64,000 nucleotides of DNA, taken from NCBI GenBank assembly GCA_013368325.1, contig JAACJK010000001.1, positions 2,356,001-2,420,000 on the forward strand. Direction: 5' to 3'. Within the stretch, counting starts at the first letter, position 1. Every line of letters begins with the position of its first letter. Of the stretch, positions 1 to 10,891 are shown in pieces. Under the pieces are notes generated by a model that saw only the letters and a list, made by a program, of their open reading frames with translations, was not told where the DNA came from and made no database searches. This DNA is from Ephemerocybe angulata. Lineage: Eukaryota; Basidiomycota; Agaricomycetes; Agaricales; Psathyrellaceae. The position numbers and the translations under genes are program-made.

Positions 1-711
1 TGCTTGGCCAGCCGAGCGGACGCGTTACGGCCAGCCGGGGTTATCAGGTGGCGGCGCGTCTGGACCAGCCAACCAAACTTTACTTTGCACCCTCATCGAA
101 AACCATGGCTATTGGAAAGCTTGTACACTACGCGGTAGACGCTGCACTGCTCTCGACGGTGCTCGCAGGCGTCAGGAGGTCTAGTGGATTCTCGTATGCA
201 CGGCCGTTTATTTCAAATGGATTCAAGGTCTAACAAATGATTAGACCCGACACCTCAGGCATCTCTGATCCTACCATCCGGGGCGTCGCAGACAAGTTTT
301 TGGGCGTCGGCGAGACAGTCTTCGACATGCTACAGGGCACAGCTGTGAATAGCTCGTATTTCAAGCGATCCACGACCGGGGGAAGTTCATCGTCATAGAA
401 GGCTTGCAAGTTCAACTTCTTGGGCGCAGTTCAACATTTCTAGTGCGTATGTCCCGTCGATCCACTTTTCTCTGAAATTCTGAATAGCGACAGTTTATAG
501 TCAACCACTACTCATGTCAGCGGCTAGGGAGAAGAGGGGGAAAGCACTTGAGGATATACCATAACATACGACCATTGTAGTAGTACCGCATATTACATAA
601 CTGGACCATTCTTGTTCTTGAACCCCTACCATCCTACCATCCTCCCAATGACCTTAGTACATTCATAACTGCCCACGGGAGACTTCAGAACTTGGAAGAA
701 CAGACGACGAG
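1..711. other. Gene-poor left edge, no supported gene
   Basis: Only two open frames of about 61 codons occur here, on opposite strands, and neither resembles a known family. The last hundred bases are the likely promoter and 5' leader of the NPR3 gene that starts at 712. The edge could hold the untranslated end of a gene lying outside the window. Confidence 0.5.
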
Positions 712-3529
712 ATGGCCGAAACTCTGCTCGCAATCGTCCTCGTCACGACCTCCGCAAAGGGTGCAAATCTCGTTTTCCGGTGGCCTCCTATCCCAGCAGC
801 GTCTCCGCGCCTGTGCCGCCCCAAACCAGACAACCAGGTATTCATATCCCAACTCGACAACCCTTGGAGAGCCTCTTTAAGTCATCAAAGCCACTCGTTC
901 GCTACCGGGAATGGAAACGGGGCTGGTGTAGATGATGTCGACGAGCGGGACTACGCACGCGATCCAGAGTACTGTTGGCAGCGCCCCGGTGCGCGAAGTC
1001 CCCCGCCCGAATCGTCTTGGAGTCGAAAAGAGGACCCGTACGAGTACATGCTAGGTTACAGCTGTGAGTTCTTAGCAACCCTCCTGTGTCCGCAACGTAG
1101 CATGTGCCACCAGCGCTTCGAACTCGTTGTGGACGACCTTGCATTCATTGGACACCCTGTCTGTGCCGCGGAGGAGCTCGGAGGGGGCGGAGGGTCAGGT
1201 TCGACAACCGTAAAGTGGAGCTTCAAGCAGGAGAAGGTGAAGCCGAATTCGAGAGGCAGGGATGTAGACGGAAAGCCTGAGCGGAAGGCCATTCCGACAG
1301 GATCCATTGGACATCACCTGGGGACAGCTCCGGGCTATGACAGCTATCACAACCATTATCCAAATCACCAGCAGGTGCATTCGCATCCACCTTCCAACAC
1401 AACGTCGCAGGCAGGAAGTCCAGAGAAACCCGATCGGTCTGTGAGTGTGGGGCCATCTCCGGCAGGTTCACCCTCATCTGCTTGGCTGGCGAAGTTCCAG
1501 CTGGTACTGGTGCTAGACTTGCCTGACCCATCTAGTTCTGCCTCAGGGAATGTGGCGAAGTACTTTGATATCATCTACGAGCAAATTGCCTTCACCTTTA
1601 CCGCTGTTCTCTTCCAAGAACAAGTCCGCGAGAACTTTGTGGAGAGGGAGTGTGATGCGCTAATCTCTCTGCAGGAATCCCTTCTCAAGAACGGTGCGTT
1701 CGTACGTTCGATTTTCTATCCCCTGAGCTTACACCCGTCCAGAGCAGCCATATGAAACCTTCGTTCAACACGCGCTACAAACCTCCTCCATCGCGGCAGC
1801 TATGAAGACCGTCTACGAAAGTATCAAAGCGCGCTCAATTGCGTACATCTCGCTCAATGCCATTCCGCTCGAACTTCAACTTCCACCGTACCTCGACGAC
1901 CTCCTACACAGCGACGGCGATAACACCCACGACCTCGACTTCATAGAGCGCCCCGATGATGAGGCGATGCAGAACTGGGGTCCCGAGCTCAGATTCGGGT
2001 GGAAGCTCCCAGGCCTGGCACCTTGGAAGAGTCTTCTGTTGCTGGAAGGGGAGAACGACTTGGAAGACCCCTTCCTCAGCCTACGAGGTGGGGGCGCAGG
2101 TACCGCCAATCTAAGCGGAGACGAGAAAACGATGGCGGAGAGTCTTGTTCGGTTCTTGGAGACGGCGAATACCACTCTAAGTCTGGCGGATATGGGAAAG
2201 TGGTTGGACTGGGATCTAGAAGAACAAGTGTACCCTGTTGTGAGGTGGCTCGTCCTGCATAGGAAAGCGAAAATTGTGGATAGAGTCCATTCAAGGCTTA
2301 AAACCATCTTTGCGTTGCCTGCGCAGTTCTCCGAGCCGTGAGTACCGCCCTCCCTCTCATTCTTTGCATCTAATGAATTTTGAATAGACTTCCGAAATTG
2401 ATCGAAGAGTTCAGAATCCAATTCGCCCATCCCGAGATCCCACCCTTGCCCAACATCCTCGCCGCCATCTCAGCGTCGCTCGCAAATAAGGACAAGGATC
2501 AAACCCGGAAGAAAGGCAGAGAGAAAATCAACCACTTCTTCGCGTCTGTAGTAAAGAAGAAAGAGCTCATCTCGATGTACCACGACGTTGTAGTCTGGAT
2601 GCTGAAGCGCGACATGCTCGTGACACTGCATGTGCGAGTCCGGATTGTCGCAACGCGGGACCTTAAGATGAAGGTGTTCGAGGCCAGGGAGCGCGCACGT
2701 GCGAGGAGGGCAATGCGCCCCCGCGCGAACGAATCGGGTCAGTGGAAAGGGAAGGCGAGAGGGCGCGGTCCTGGGGGGAGACCGCTGCGGAGGAGAAGTG
2801 GGGTGCACCAGCTGGAGTTCGACGAGTTTGACGAAGACGAAGATCAGAGTGCAGGGTCGGGGTCGAATAAGACCCCTTCTGGCCTGACGGCGTGGATGTC
2901 GCTCTCGCCCCAGAAAAGAAACATGGTCTCGTCTCTTCAAGCGAGGGGGAGGGCGCCCGCAAAGAATCTGAGCTTGGGAATGGGTTTGGGTGGGAACCTG
3001 AGGAGGCTTTCGAGTGCGGATTCGAGGAAGACGAACATTAGCGAGCTTGTCATTCAAGAGGAGGATGACGGTGACCTGAGTGAAATGCGGATGAATACCT
3101 TTGGGGACGAGGATGACGTGGACTTCACACCGGCTGACGACGAGAAGGAAGACGCCTTGGTGGAGGAAATTGAGGGAGAGGAGGACGAGACGGATTATAT
3201 GGACAGCGAACCCGAGGGCGACGATGCATTTGCAGCGAGCATAATCAAGGACCCTGGCCGGGCGACACCGAAGGAGAGAAGATGGCTTAATGCGATGTCA
3301 GACAATATTACAGACCTGGCAATCGTCAAGCGTTTCGACCAGTGCGTTTTCTCTAATTTTATTCGGGAGCTCGTCCTAACTGGATTGTCCTAAAAGGATT
3401 AACCAATATTTCGACGGGAAGACATCAGGGGACGAGATTCTCTACCGGGCAGAAATAGACAGACAGCAACTCCGGGTGATTCTTGGGAACTACGCCCAGT
3501 ATCTCCAGATATTCCTACACCCCTCATAA
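712..3529 (+). CDS. NPR3: NPR3/NPRL3-like subunit of the SEACIT/GATOR1 complex
   Basis: Four exons (712-1693, 1743-2337, 2388-3341, 3397-3529) join in frame to 887 residues. The N-terminus carries the family signature LLAIVLVTTSAKGANLVFRWPP. It is followed by the longin-type core, with EDPYEYMLGYSCEFLATLL and a later stretch ending YFDIIYEQIAFTFTAVLF. A winged-helix-like region (LADMGKWLDWDLEEQVYPVV) lies in the middle, and the tail RRWLNAMSDNITDLAIVKRF is typical of the family. Known role: with NPR2 and IML1 it forms the GTPase-activating complex that restrains TORC1 at the vacuole under amino-acid shortage. A basic then strongly acidic linker (about residues 620-790) looks disordered. All three introns are GT-AG and about 50 bp. 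The start was chosen because it begins the conserved block directly. Confidence 0.9.
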
Positions 3530-3552
3530 AGCCATAACCCTCGCAACACTCT

Positions 3553-4600
3553 TCAAGCCTTCTTCGCCAAACCCTCTTTAATCGCAGCCCATTCGTCCGC
3601 CTCCTTGTGCACCCAACCAAGGTACTCTCGGGCTTTGGAGCAGTCAAAGAACCCCGATTGGCCCTCCAAGGATGCACCTGCTTTGAGTGGGATGTCGGGC
3701 CAGAAGCGATCCTTGAGGGTTTTGGAGTCCAAGTTCTGCGCGATCTCTGGCGCGGTGATGAAGAAAGCTTCGTGGCCTGACGTCCAATCCTTTGAAGGGC
3801 GACCTTCCCCAAACCCATTCAAGGCAACCCCCTTCCCATTCGCAAGTTCCTTCCCGTTCACTCCATTTGCTTTCGCAAGGGGTCCTTCGATAGAAACAGC
3901 ACGTATAAACGCGTCTGCAGCGGAGTCCTGCTGGGTGTAGCCCCAGAAATCTCGTGCTGTCCAGGAGTCATATGGGTCGCGATCGGCAGAGGTCTTCCGC
4001 TCTGGGACTGTCCATGACAAACGGAGGCTCGCGATTCGCATTTTGGGGTAACGTCGGACGATGCTGGAGGCTTGGGTCTCCGCAATCAGCTTGGACAGGC
4101 CATACGGCTCGTCCGGTACGCAGGGGTGGGCTTCGTCGACTGGGAGATATTGGATTGTGAGGGTAGCGGAGTAGACCATCGTGAGGATGTTGACGGAGGA
4201 TGCCTGTGCTATGCGGTTTATGCCTAGCTCTGCACATGCACGGATGACGTTCCAGGAGAGTACAACGTTGCTTATTGTAGAAGGAATATCAATTGAGGTC
4301 GCGGGCGCTTAATGATGGCGTCTACGAGATCGCTTACTTGTTGTGTGTGTCGACTTTGTAGTCGCCTGGGCCGGGAGCGCCTGCAAGATGGATCACCGCG
4401 TCACAGCCTTTGAGGACTTCAAGGGTGGTGTCGAAGTTTGTGAGGTCGGCGGTGTAGAAGGTGTATTTCTCGGATTGGGGGGCGCAGTCTTCTGGAGGGG
4501 CTGAGGTGTCGATGCCGACCACTTCATGACCTTGCAAGAGGGCTAGTTTGACGGTTGGTCGTCCGACTCGACCATTACATCCAGTCACTGCAATTTTCAT
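3553..4600 (-). CDS. NAD(P)-dependent epimerase/dehydratase family protein
   Basis: Two exons (4600-4338 and 4270-3553) give 326 residues. The Rossmann nucleotide-binding motif GCNGRVG stands at the extreme N-terminus (residues 7-13), and the short-chain dehydrogenase catalytic pair is seen as Y-x3-K in PYGLSKLIAE. These mark an extended SDR of the nucleotide-sugar epimerase type. The substrate cannot be told from sequence alone. The stop lies 23 bp from the stop of NPR3, so the two genes are convergent and nearly touching. The leader faces the WD40-like gene, giving a shared divergent promoter at about 4600-5150. The protein is probably cytosolic, since no signal peptide is seen. Confidence 0.85.
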
Positions 4601-5152
4601 GTCTGAAACAGATTGTGGGCAAGGCAAGGAAAGGTAAAAGTGATGCTGATAAGAGGCACTGTCAAGGTGATATGTGGGGGGCAGTGGGGGATCAGTTCTG
4701 CTCATACCTCTAGCCTTTTATGCAACTGAGGTATAACGGTATCCTTCCCTCTAGTTGTTGCGTACCATGTTATGAGAAAGCTATGATCACATGAAAAGCT
4801 TATACTGTAGCCGCCGTCGAGAACGAAATTAGTTCATCGCCTCCTGTGTGGCTGATTTTTGTCTGGCTGATTATCCCGGGGTTCCTCCGGCTGAGGATCG
4901 TGTGGGGAGGCAAAGTGATGGAGTTTAGCCAGAGTTTAGCTACATATCCCCTTCTGCGTATATGTGGGACGGCAGTGTGATAATCTTGAGAAGCACGGAA
5001 AGTGAAATTGGCGCCGAGTGATAGTGGGTTAATGCTGGTTAATGGGATAGAATAGGGGCTTGCATCTCGTGACGCGACGGCTCGCATATCAAAGGCTGGA
5101 AAACGTTCCCGAGCCTGAGGCTTCTCTTCCGATAACCCCCATCTTGGCCACG
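4601..5152. promoter_or_regulatory. Divergent intergenic region between epimerase and WD40-like gene
   Basis: About 550 bp separate the start codons of the two oppositely oriented genes, and no supported coding frame lies here. An upstream in-frame ATG at 5060 would lengthen the WD40-like protein by 31 residues. The ATG at 5153 is preferred because the coherent helical N-terminus starts there. Confidence 0.5.
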
Positions 5153-5987
5153 ATGAGCTTTCAAGACCGCATAGCCGACCTCTCATCCAAGCTCTCGAAC
5201 CTCTCCCAAGAGTATCTCGACAGTCTTGACGATGACGACTTCGACGAGAAATTGGATGGGCGAAAATCGCGGTATATCGAACTGATGCGGGGCATAGTCG
5301 ATGTGGTGGACGAAGCGCAGAAGGAGAACACGGATGACCTGCAGGAGGTTTTGAAGAAAGCCGAATCTGCCCTGGGAAAGGCTGTTATGCTGGCTTACGC
5401 TGGCGATGGGGACAGCGATATGTTCCAGAGTTTGCCCTCGTATGCTCACTCTGACGAACGACCCTCGCTGAAAATCAAGCATGAAGAAGGCCAATTCTGT
5501 GAGTTTTTATCCAGTCTGCTCCAAAAATCTTCCTACATTTCCTGACATCCCAAATGACAGCTCAAAAAACCCTGAAGCTCGGAGCAATGTTTATGGAGAT
5601 GATGAAAGGTGGGTGAAAAAGGCCCCTTCTGCCTACCCATGGCTTTTATGACATTGCCATCCCATGTCACACAGGTATGGGACTCCCTGGATTGGATCCC
5701 AACGCTTTTGCCCGCCTCAAGCCACCCGCCCCTTGGAAGGACGTCGTCCGACCTCACCCCCTCTCGACGCGGTGTGCTCGTTTCATGGACGAAATTCCCG
5801 AGGCTACCATCCCGTCCCCCGAGAAGGAACCCTCCGCACTCTCCATCTTCCAAGCCAGAGCCGAAGTTACCTACGGCGACATCCAGCTGCCCATAGGCAT
5901 TCATGCGTCGGCGAGCGGGCGTGGCATCATTGTTCCCGGGATGGGCGGATGGAAACAACGGTCTCCCTACATCTCGGTATTCTGCCC
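5153..5987 (+). pseudogene. WD40-like gene, 5' part, split by hAT insertion
   Basis: Exons 5153-5498, 5561-5608 and 5675-5987 encode an acidic, helical N-terminus (begins MSFQDRIADLSSKLSNLSQE). A proline-rich linker follows, leading towards the beta-propeller half at 9309-10671. The last eight bases, TTCTGCCC (5980-5987), are the left target-site copy of the transposon. Joining this exon to base 9309 keeps the frame exactly, and all exons then total 1959 bp (653 codons). The gene was therefore whole before the insertion. As read, translation would run into transposon sequence and stop at about 6069. The allele is inactive unless the element is removed or spliced out. The function of the N-terminal region is not recognised. 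Confidence 0.8.
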
Positions 5988-6072
5988 CAGTGTTGGGATT
6001 GACCGGGTCATGACCGGTTGGTCCAGACCGTCAAGCACAGCCACTGACCGGTCATTGACGAGTCAATGACCG
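5988..6072. repeat. Left terminal and subterminal repeats of the hAT element
   Basis: The end starts CAGTGTTGGG. Within 85 bp there are several copies of a GACCGGT/TGACC core in both orientations, including a pair of TGACCGGTCA palindromes near 6046 and 6066. Such clusters in hAT elements are usually transposase-binding sites; binding here is inferred. Confidence 0.65.
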
Positions 6073-6258
6073 GTCAGCGGGATTTGCCGTAGATTATCGC
6101 GATGGCCGCGCCCTCGACGTTCCTCTATCTTCCTTCCATCTTTCTCTCCCATTCGACCTCTGAACTCCTGAATAACGGACTATAGGATGTATTAAAAGGC
6201 TATAGAAGTAATTATGGTGAGAAATAAGTCTTTCTGTGCAGTCAACGTTCAGAATTAA

Positions 6259-9069
6259 TCAGGACCTCTGTGTCCTCAGCATCTCGAGCATGCACTTCTC
6301 CGTCTCAGCAATTGCCTCCCCAATATGCCAGTAGAACTTAAGTCCGTTGCATCCTTCGTCCTGCGCACGCTCATAGACGAACAAATCCGCCAGCTTGACT
6401 CGCTTGTATGTGGATGTGGGTGTAGTGCTGGGAGTGTGGTTTGGAGTTGGCGCCGGTTGGGCCGGTTGTTGCTGAGCGACTCTTGCTCTCGCCTGGGATG
6501 GGATGAGGTCGCTTAGTCGTTCAGGTATGTCATCGTCATCGTCGTCCAAGGTCTCGGGTACTTCCTGTGCCGCCTTGATCAACCCCTCTGCAACAGAACT
6601 GAAGCTTGGGGCAACTGGTCCGTCCCCGTCAAGGTCACCTTGTTCCGCCAACATCGCTGCTGCTGCTGCCTCTAAGCTGCCACCTCCACTCCCCACATTC
6701 CCAGCCCCGCTACCAGTCCCAGGCCCGACCTCAGAATCAAACCGCCTCTTCTTGCGGGATGGCTTCAAGCCTCGGAATCGGCGATTCTGATCAAGGCGGA
6801 CTACGGCCGCTCTGTGGACTTTTTGGGGTTCGAGGCGATTTCGGCGCTTCGTATGGGTAGTACCGAACATGCTGAACAAGCATTCGGTACTTGCTGAATT
6901 CGGTACGATACTGAGAACTCGTAAGGCGAGGTCGATGAAGGCGCCGCGCCCGTGGTCCGTGGTTTCACCCCGCATCCCCTGCCACACCTGTAGCACGTCG
7001 ACGCTCTGCGGTTTCCAGTTGATTAGAGAACGTAAGATAGTATTTGATATATGAATCACATACCTCTTCTCCGTTTTCCTTCTGATACATCTCTGCATAC
7101 CCATCGAGCCACATAGACTCCCTTGAAAAATCTCCGCGCTGATGGTAATAGTCCGTAAACGCTCGAAGGAAGACTGGGTCGTTCGCAAGGTTGTTGCCAG
7201 TTAGACGAAGAAAGGACCTCCGGGCGATGTGAAAGAGAGCAATGAAAGATAAATGATCAGCATTGAAGAACTTCGCTCGGATGTAAGGATTCAAAAAGAC
7301 AGCCAAAATGAACAACTCCTGGTCAGTCTTTCCCCATCGCCTTTCGATGGAGAGAGTCATCGCTGACTTTACTTCCTTGTTTCCATCCTGGGATTCATCA
7401 AGGCAGTCGAAGAAGTCATAGATGTTTCCCAGTGTCAGTAAGACATGGTCTAACCGACAGCTGGGATCCTGGAAAATGTTCGCCGCAATGGCGAGGGGCT
7501 CGAGATGCCGCACAATTCTAGGGGTGCTAGTCAGTAATGAATCTACCATTCCATTGAAAATACACGCTATACCGTTTCAAATCCCGCCAGAAACCTGGCT
7601 CGAGGCAGCGATCTATGATCTCGGTTGCCTTTGCCTTTGCGTCGGCCTTCGGTCCTGCAGCGAGAAGAAGTTCATCGCGATGTTGGGCAACACAACCGAG
7701 AATGATGGCCTCCTGGGAAGAGAGGCGCGAAAGGCAGGTGAACTGGGATGTCCATCGAGTAGAAGCTGGATATAGGAGAGCATATTCCTTCAGTAGGATT
7801 AAGATCTGTTGGTTTCGAAGCAAGTCGAGGGCCTTCCCGTGATTATTAAACCATTTAATGATGTCGTTACCATGACTGGCTGCCTCCATGAAGTCCTGCT
7901 TCACCCCAAGGTAATTTCCGGTTAAGAGACCAGCCTGGTGTGCCCAGCACTCGAAGACTGCCATACGAAGATCGGGGTCTTCCTTAACAAGGCGCCGCAT
8001 CTTCTTTCCATCGGGACCATCATCCGTAACAGCAGCAATGATCTCGACGCCGTAGGTCTCCTTCACGAAGGCAAAGTCAGCCTTGACGAGCGAGAACAGC
8101 TCGTCTCCGGTCTTGGGCCGGCCAGTCATGTCATGGGTGCGCACTGGTACTGCCTGAAATCAAATTGAGTACATCTATATCATGGAAGCGCACGCAACAC
8201 ACCTCGTCGTCGACAACAATCATGGCGCTTATCAAAGACGTCTTCGCAATATTCTTCCACCCATCGCATTGATAGTTGGCGAGCTTTCCCTCCACACGAG
8301 CCCGAGTTTGGGCAACAACACGGTCTGCCTCGTTCCTCAAGAGAGTCCCTGATGCAGTCTTGCGATCGGGCAGTCGGATATGAGGTATCCATTTCAGGAT
8401 AAAGTGTCGGAATTCAGGTCGCTCCAGGAGATAGAACGAAAGCTCGCAGGAGCAGATGAGTCGGAGTATGTCTGAGTTGAACTCTTCTTGCCGCTGAACT
8501 GGGTCTGTTGGTGCCCCGAATGTTAGATCTGGAATTGTTTCGAAGGATGGCGAGTGCTTCATCCGCTTGGGTGGCGGCGGGGTCGTCGATGGTGAACTGT
8601 GATTTGACGTTCCGTATCCGGGAGGTAGCTGAGGCTGATAATTGAATGCTGCAATGTGCGATGGCTGAACGAATGAGTCTCCAGCTGGATTATCGGCCTT
8701 CGCCATGATCTCGGCGTCGACCTTGCGCTTCAGCTCCGGGTCGATCCAGCCGCACGCGCGCTTATGTGCCAACATTGAGTCTATCTTGCCGCAAGTTGGC
8801 TTCACGAGTTCAAGTGCTATTGAAATTCAGACATTGAACATGAGAACAAGTAAGATGACTGATGCACCTCTGGAGAACCAATATTCGTTGTCTCGGTCAG
8901 GACCTGCGGAACCCTCGCCTCGTGCAATAGCAGCGGCATGACGGAACTTCAAATCTCGTATCTTCTCGTCGAGGCATCCGATACACCATGCGTTCTTATG
9001 GGTCTTGTTGGTCTTGTAGTTCGTTTTGTTCGAGTAGAAAAGCTTCCATAGTGGAGACTTTGCGACCAT
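6259..9069 (-). CDS. hAT transposase (BED-type N-terminus, C-terminal dimerisation domain)
   Basis: Five exons (9069-8868, 8816-8203, 8153-7573, 7517-7064, 7005-6259) join in frame to 865 residues. The N-terminus has a cysteine/histidine-bearing stretch (NAWCIGCLDEKIRDLKFRH, then CGKIDSMLAHKRACGW) consistent with a degenerate BED/zinc finger. The middle shows YQCDGWKNIAKTSL and AVTDDGPDGKKMRRL, in the places of the RNase-H-like catalytic core. CWAHQAGLLTGNYL lies in the insertion region. The hAT dimerisation segment is near VLSIVPNSASTECLFSMFG. The last 150 residues are low-complexity. For exon 4 a second acceptor lies 9 bp upstream; the shorter exon was chosen because it gives RIVRHLEPLAIAANIFQ as in relatives. 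The intact frame suggests recent activity. Confidence 0.88.
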
Positions 9070-9206
9070 AGCAGTGAGGAGGAGCCACGTAGCAGACAAG
9101 AGAGAGAATTGATTTATTTCAGGCAATAAACTAGTCTTACGAGGGAGCGGGGCTACGAGCAAGGTACCGAACACAAAGCTGAAGTGCACCCGGTGTGAAA
9201 ACACTG

Positions 9207-9300
9207 ACCTATATTGACCGGTCGTTGACCGTCATTGACCGATTTATTGACCGGGGGTCCATCATTGACTTTTGACGGTCGGTCCTTGACCTCCCCAAGA
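9207..9300. repeat. Right subterminal repeats of the hAT element
   Basis: TTGACCGGTC, TTGACCGTCA, TTGACCGATT, TTGACCGGGG and related cores recur about every 12-20 bp up to the right boundary. They mirror the left-end cluster. The outermost bases are CTCCCCAAGA. Confidence 0.65.
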
Positions 9301-10671
9301 ATCTGCCCGAATACAGAGCCATCCGATAGTGTGGATGGTAAGATGGAGCTTCTGGGACTGGCGCATATCGCCTATCACGGGGCTATCGACGACGAAACTG
9401 GCCTCTTTTTCGTCGCTGACGAGGACCGCATCAAGTCATACTCATGGTGGGATACAACGAAGGACGCACCTCAGAAGCAGCTCGTTCCGGAGCATACAAT
9501 GAATTCGAGCGGTTTCCATGGTCCTCTCGCCTTACTATCAAATAGGCGGCTTGCGAGGGTAGGCAGGAAGGGGAAGATTGGAATATGGAACCTGGATGAT
9601 CTCCCTACCCACAGTACGGCGAAAAAAGGGATTATTGGAGGGTCCATGTGCAAGCGGGGCGAGGAAATCTCGACCTCCAGGGATGACCCAGAAGACATCG
9701 AGGTCTCCGCCGGATCGAAGCCCACCTCCACCATTACGGTGGCCGACCCGTTCGCCATTGACATCTGGCATGCCCACCCCAACACATCGGGTAGCATGAT
9801 TACTGCTACTGACGGCCGTTCTCTGCAGTATCACTGCCGGGCCTTTGACATCGAGCAAGCAAAGTGCACCACTCGATATCTTGGGCATGGAGGCGGAATC
9901 AACCAGATTTCGACGAGCAGGGGTGACTCAAACGTCTTCTGCACCGCTGGAACCGATGGTTTTGCGCGTCTCTACGATGTTCGCGTTCCATTGCCCACAA
10001 TTACCATTGAAGCCGCTGCTTGCCAGACTAACTGCGGCGCTGCAGTGGTCTGCCATCCTGACGGCATACCTTGTGCGTGATCCTTTTCTGCTAGGCACTA
10101 ATTCTGCTGACTGTTTATCTGGTGGTATTCAGACATGTTTGTCAGCGATAAAGAGGCAGAATGCATCACGCTCTGGGACATTCGCGCCAAGGCTCCTGTC
10201 TACGATCTTGCTACAGGGAACAATGTTGTTGATGGGCTGGTTTGGAACGATGAGCGCAACGAGCTCTTCGCCGCCACGACCTGCAACTACGTTGACCGAA
10301 ATGGATACCACCACGGCTACGAGCAGGCGCGCATCCCCAGGCAAGAGACAGAAGAGGATGCTGCTAAGGATAGCGAAGGCAACGAGGATGATTGGGTGGA
10401 CGATGATGACGACGAAGACGAGGAGGACGACGAAGATCGTTGGGAGGACACTGACCAATGTTGGCCAGGCAATGCTTATCACAGCGAAACCTATTTCGGC
10501 CACACCTTTGATTCGGGAGACCACAGGATATGTGAGAGGTTGACATTTTCGAGGGTGACACCATGCTAACCACGCTTCGTAGACCGCTATGCCTTCAAGG
10601 CCGATCCGGATCCTTTGATCATCCCTACAGACGGGGGTGCCACGATGGACGAAGAAGGCTCGTACTGGTAA
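9301..10671 (+). pseudogene. WD40-like gene, 3' part (beta-propeller half)
   Basis: After the target-site copy, exons 9309-10072, 10133-10531 and 10583-10671 continue the gene begun at 5153. Propeller blades are visible as GKIGIWNLDDLP, FCTAGTDGFARLYDVR and CITLWDIRAKAPVYDL. A long run of aspartate and glutamate near genomic 10390-10440 interrupts the last part, and the protein ends EEGSYW. WD40 proteins usually act as interaction scaffolds; the partner here is unknown. An ATG at 9235 inside the transposon end opens the same frame, so a shorter propeller-only product from a transposon-derived start is conceivable. The original product would be 652 residues. Confidence 0.8.
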
Positions 10672-10891
10672 TCCAAATTCTGAGACACTCAGGTCCTTAA
10701 GGCCTTACTGGTTACCTCCAAATGCACTCCTTCATACCAACTAGAAACATGTACATTAGGTTCTGGTAGCATACCACTCTCGAGTAACGGATGCGGGGGT
10801 CGAAACGCTCGAAATAAGGCACTGCATAGCTACTAATCACCATTCACGAAATCGATCTGGGAAACCTTGCACGCTAACCCTCGCTCTCTCA

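Larger units (their letters stand above)
5988..9300 (-). mobile_element. hAT-family DNA transposon, 3313 bp, apparently full length
   Basis: The element is bounded by 8 bp target-site copies TTCTGCCC (5980-5987) and ATCTGCCC (9301-9308) with one mismatch, the duplication length typical of hAT. The left end begins CAGTGTTGGGA, a hAT-like terminus. The right end, read inward, begins TCTTGGGGAGG, so the terminal repeat is short and imperfect. Both ends are packed with TGACCGGTCA-like motifs that may bind transposase. It carries one five-exon transposase gene on the minus strand with no stop or frameshift. Inserted in the coding sequence of a WD40-like gene. Confidence 0.88.
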
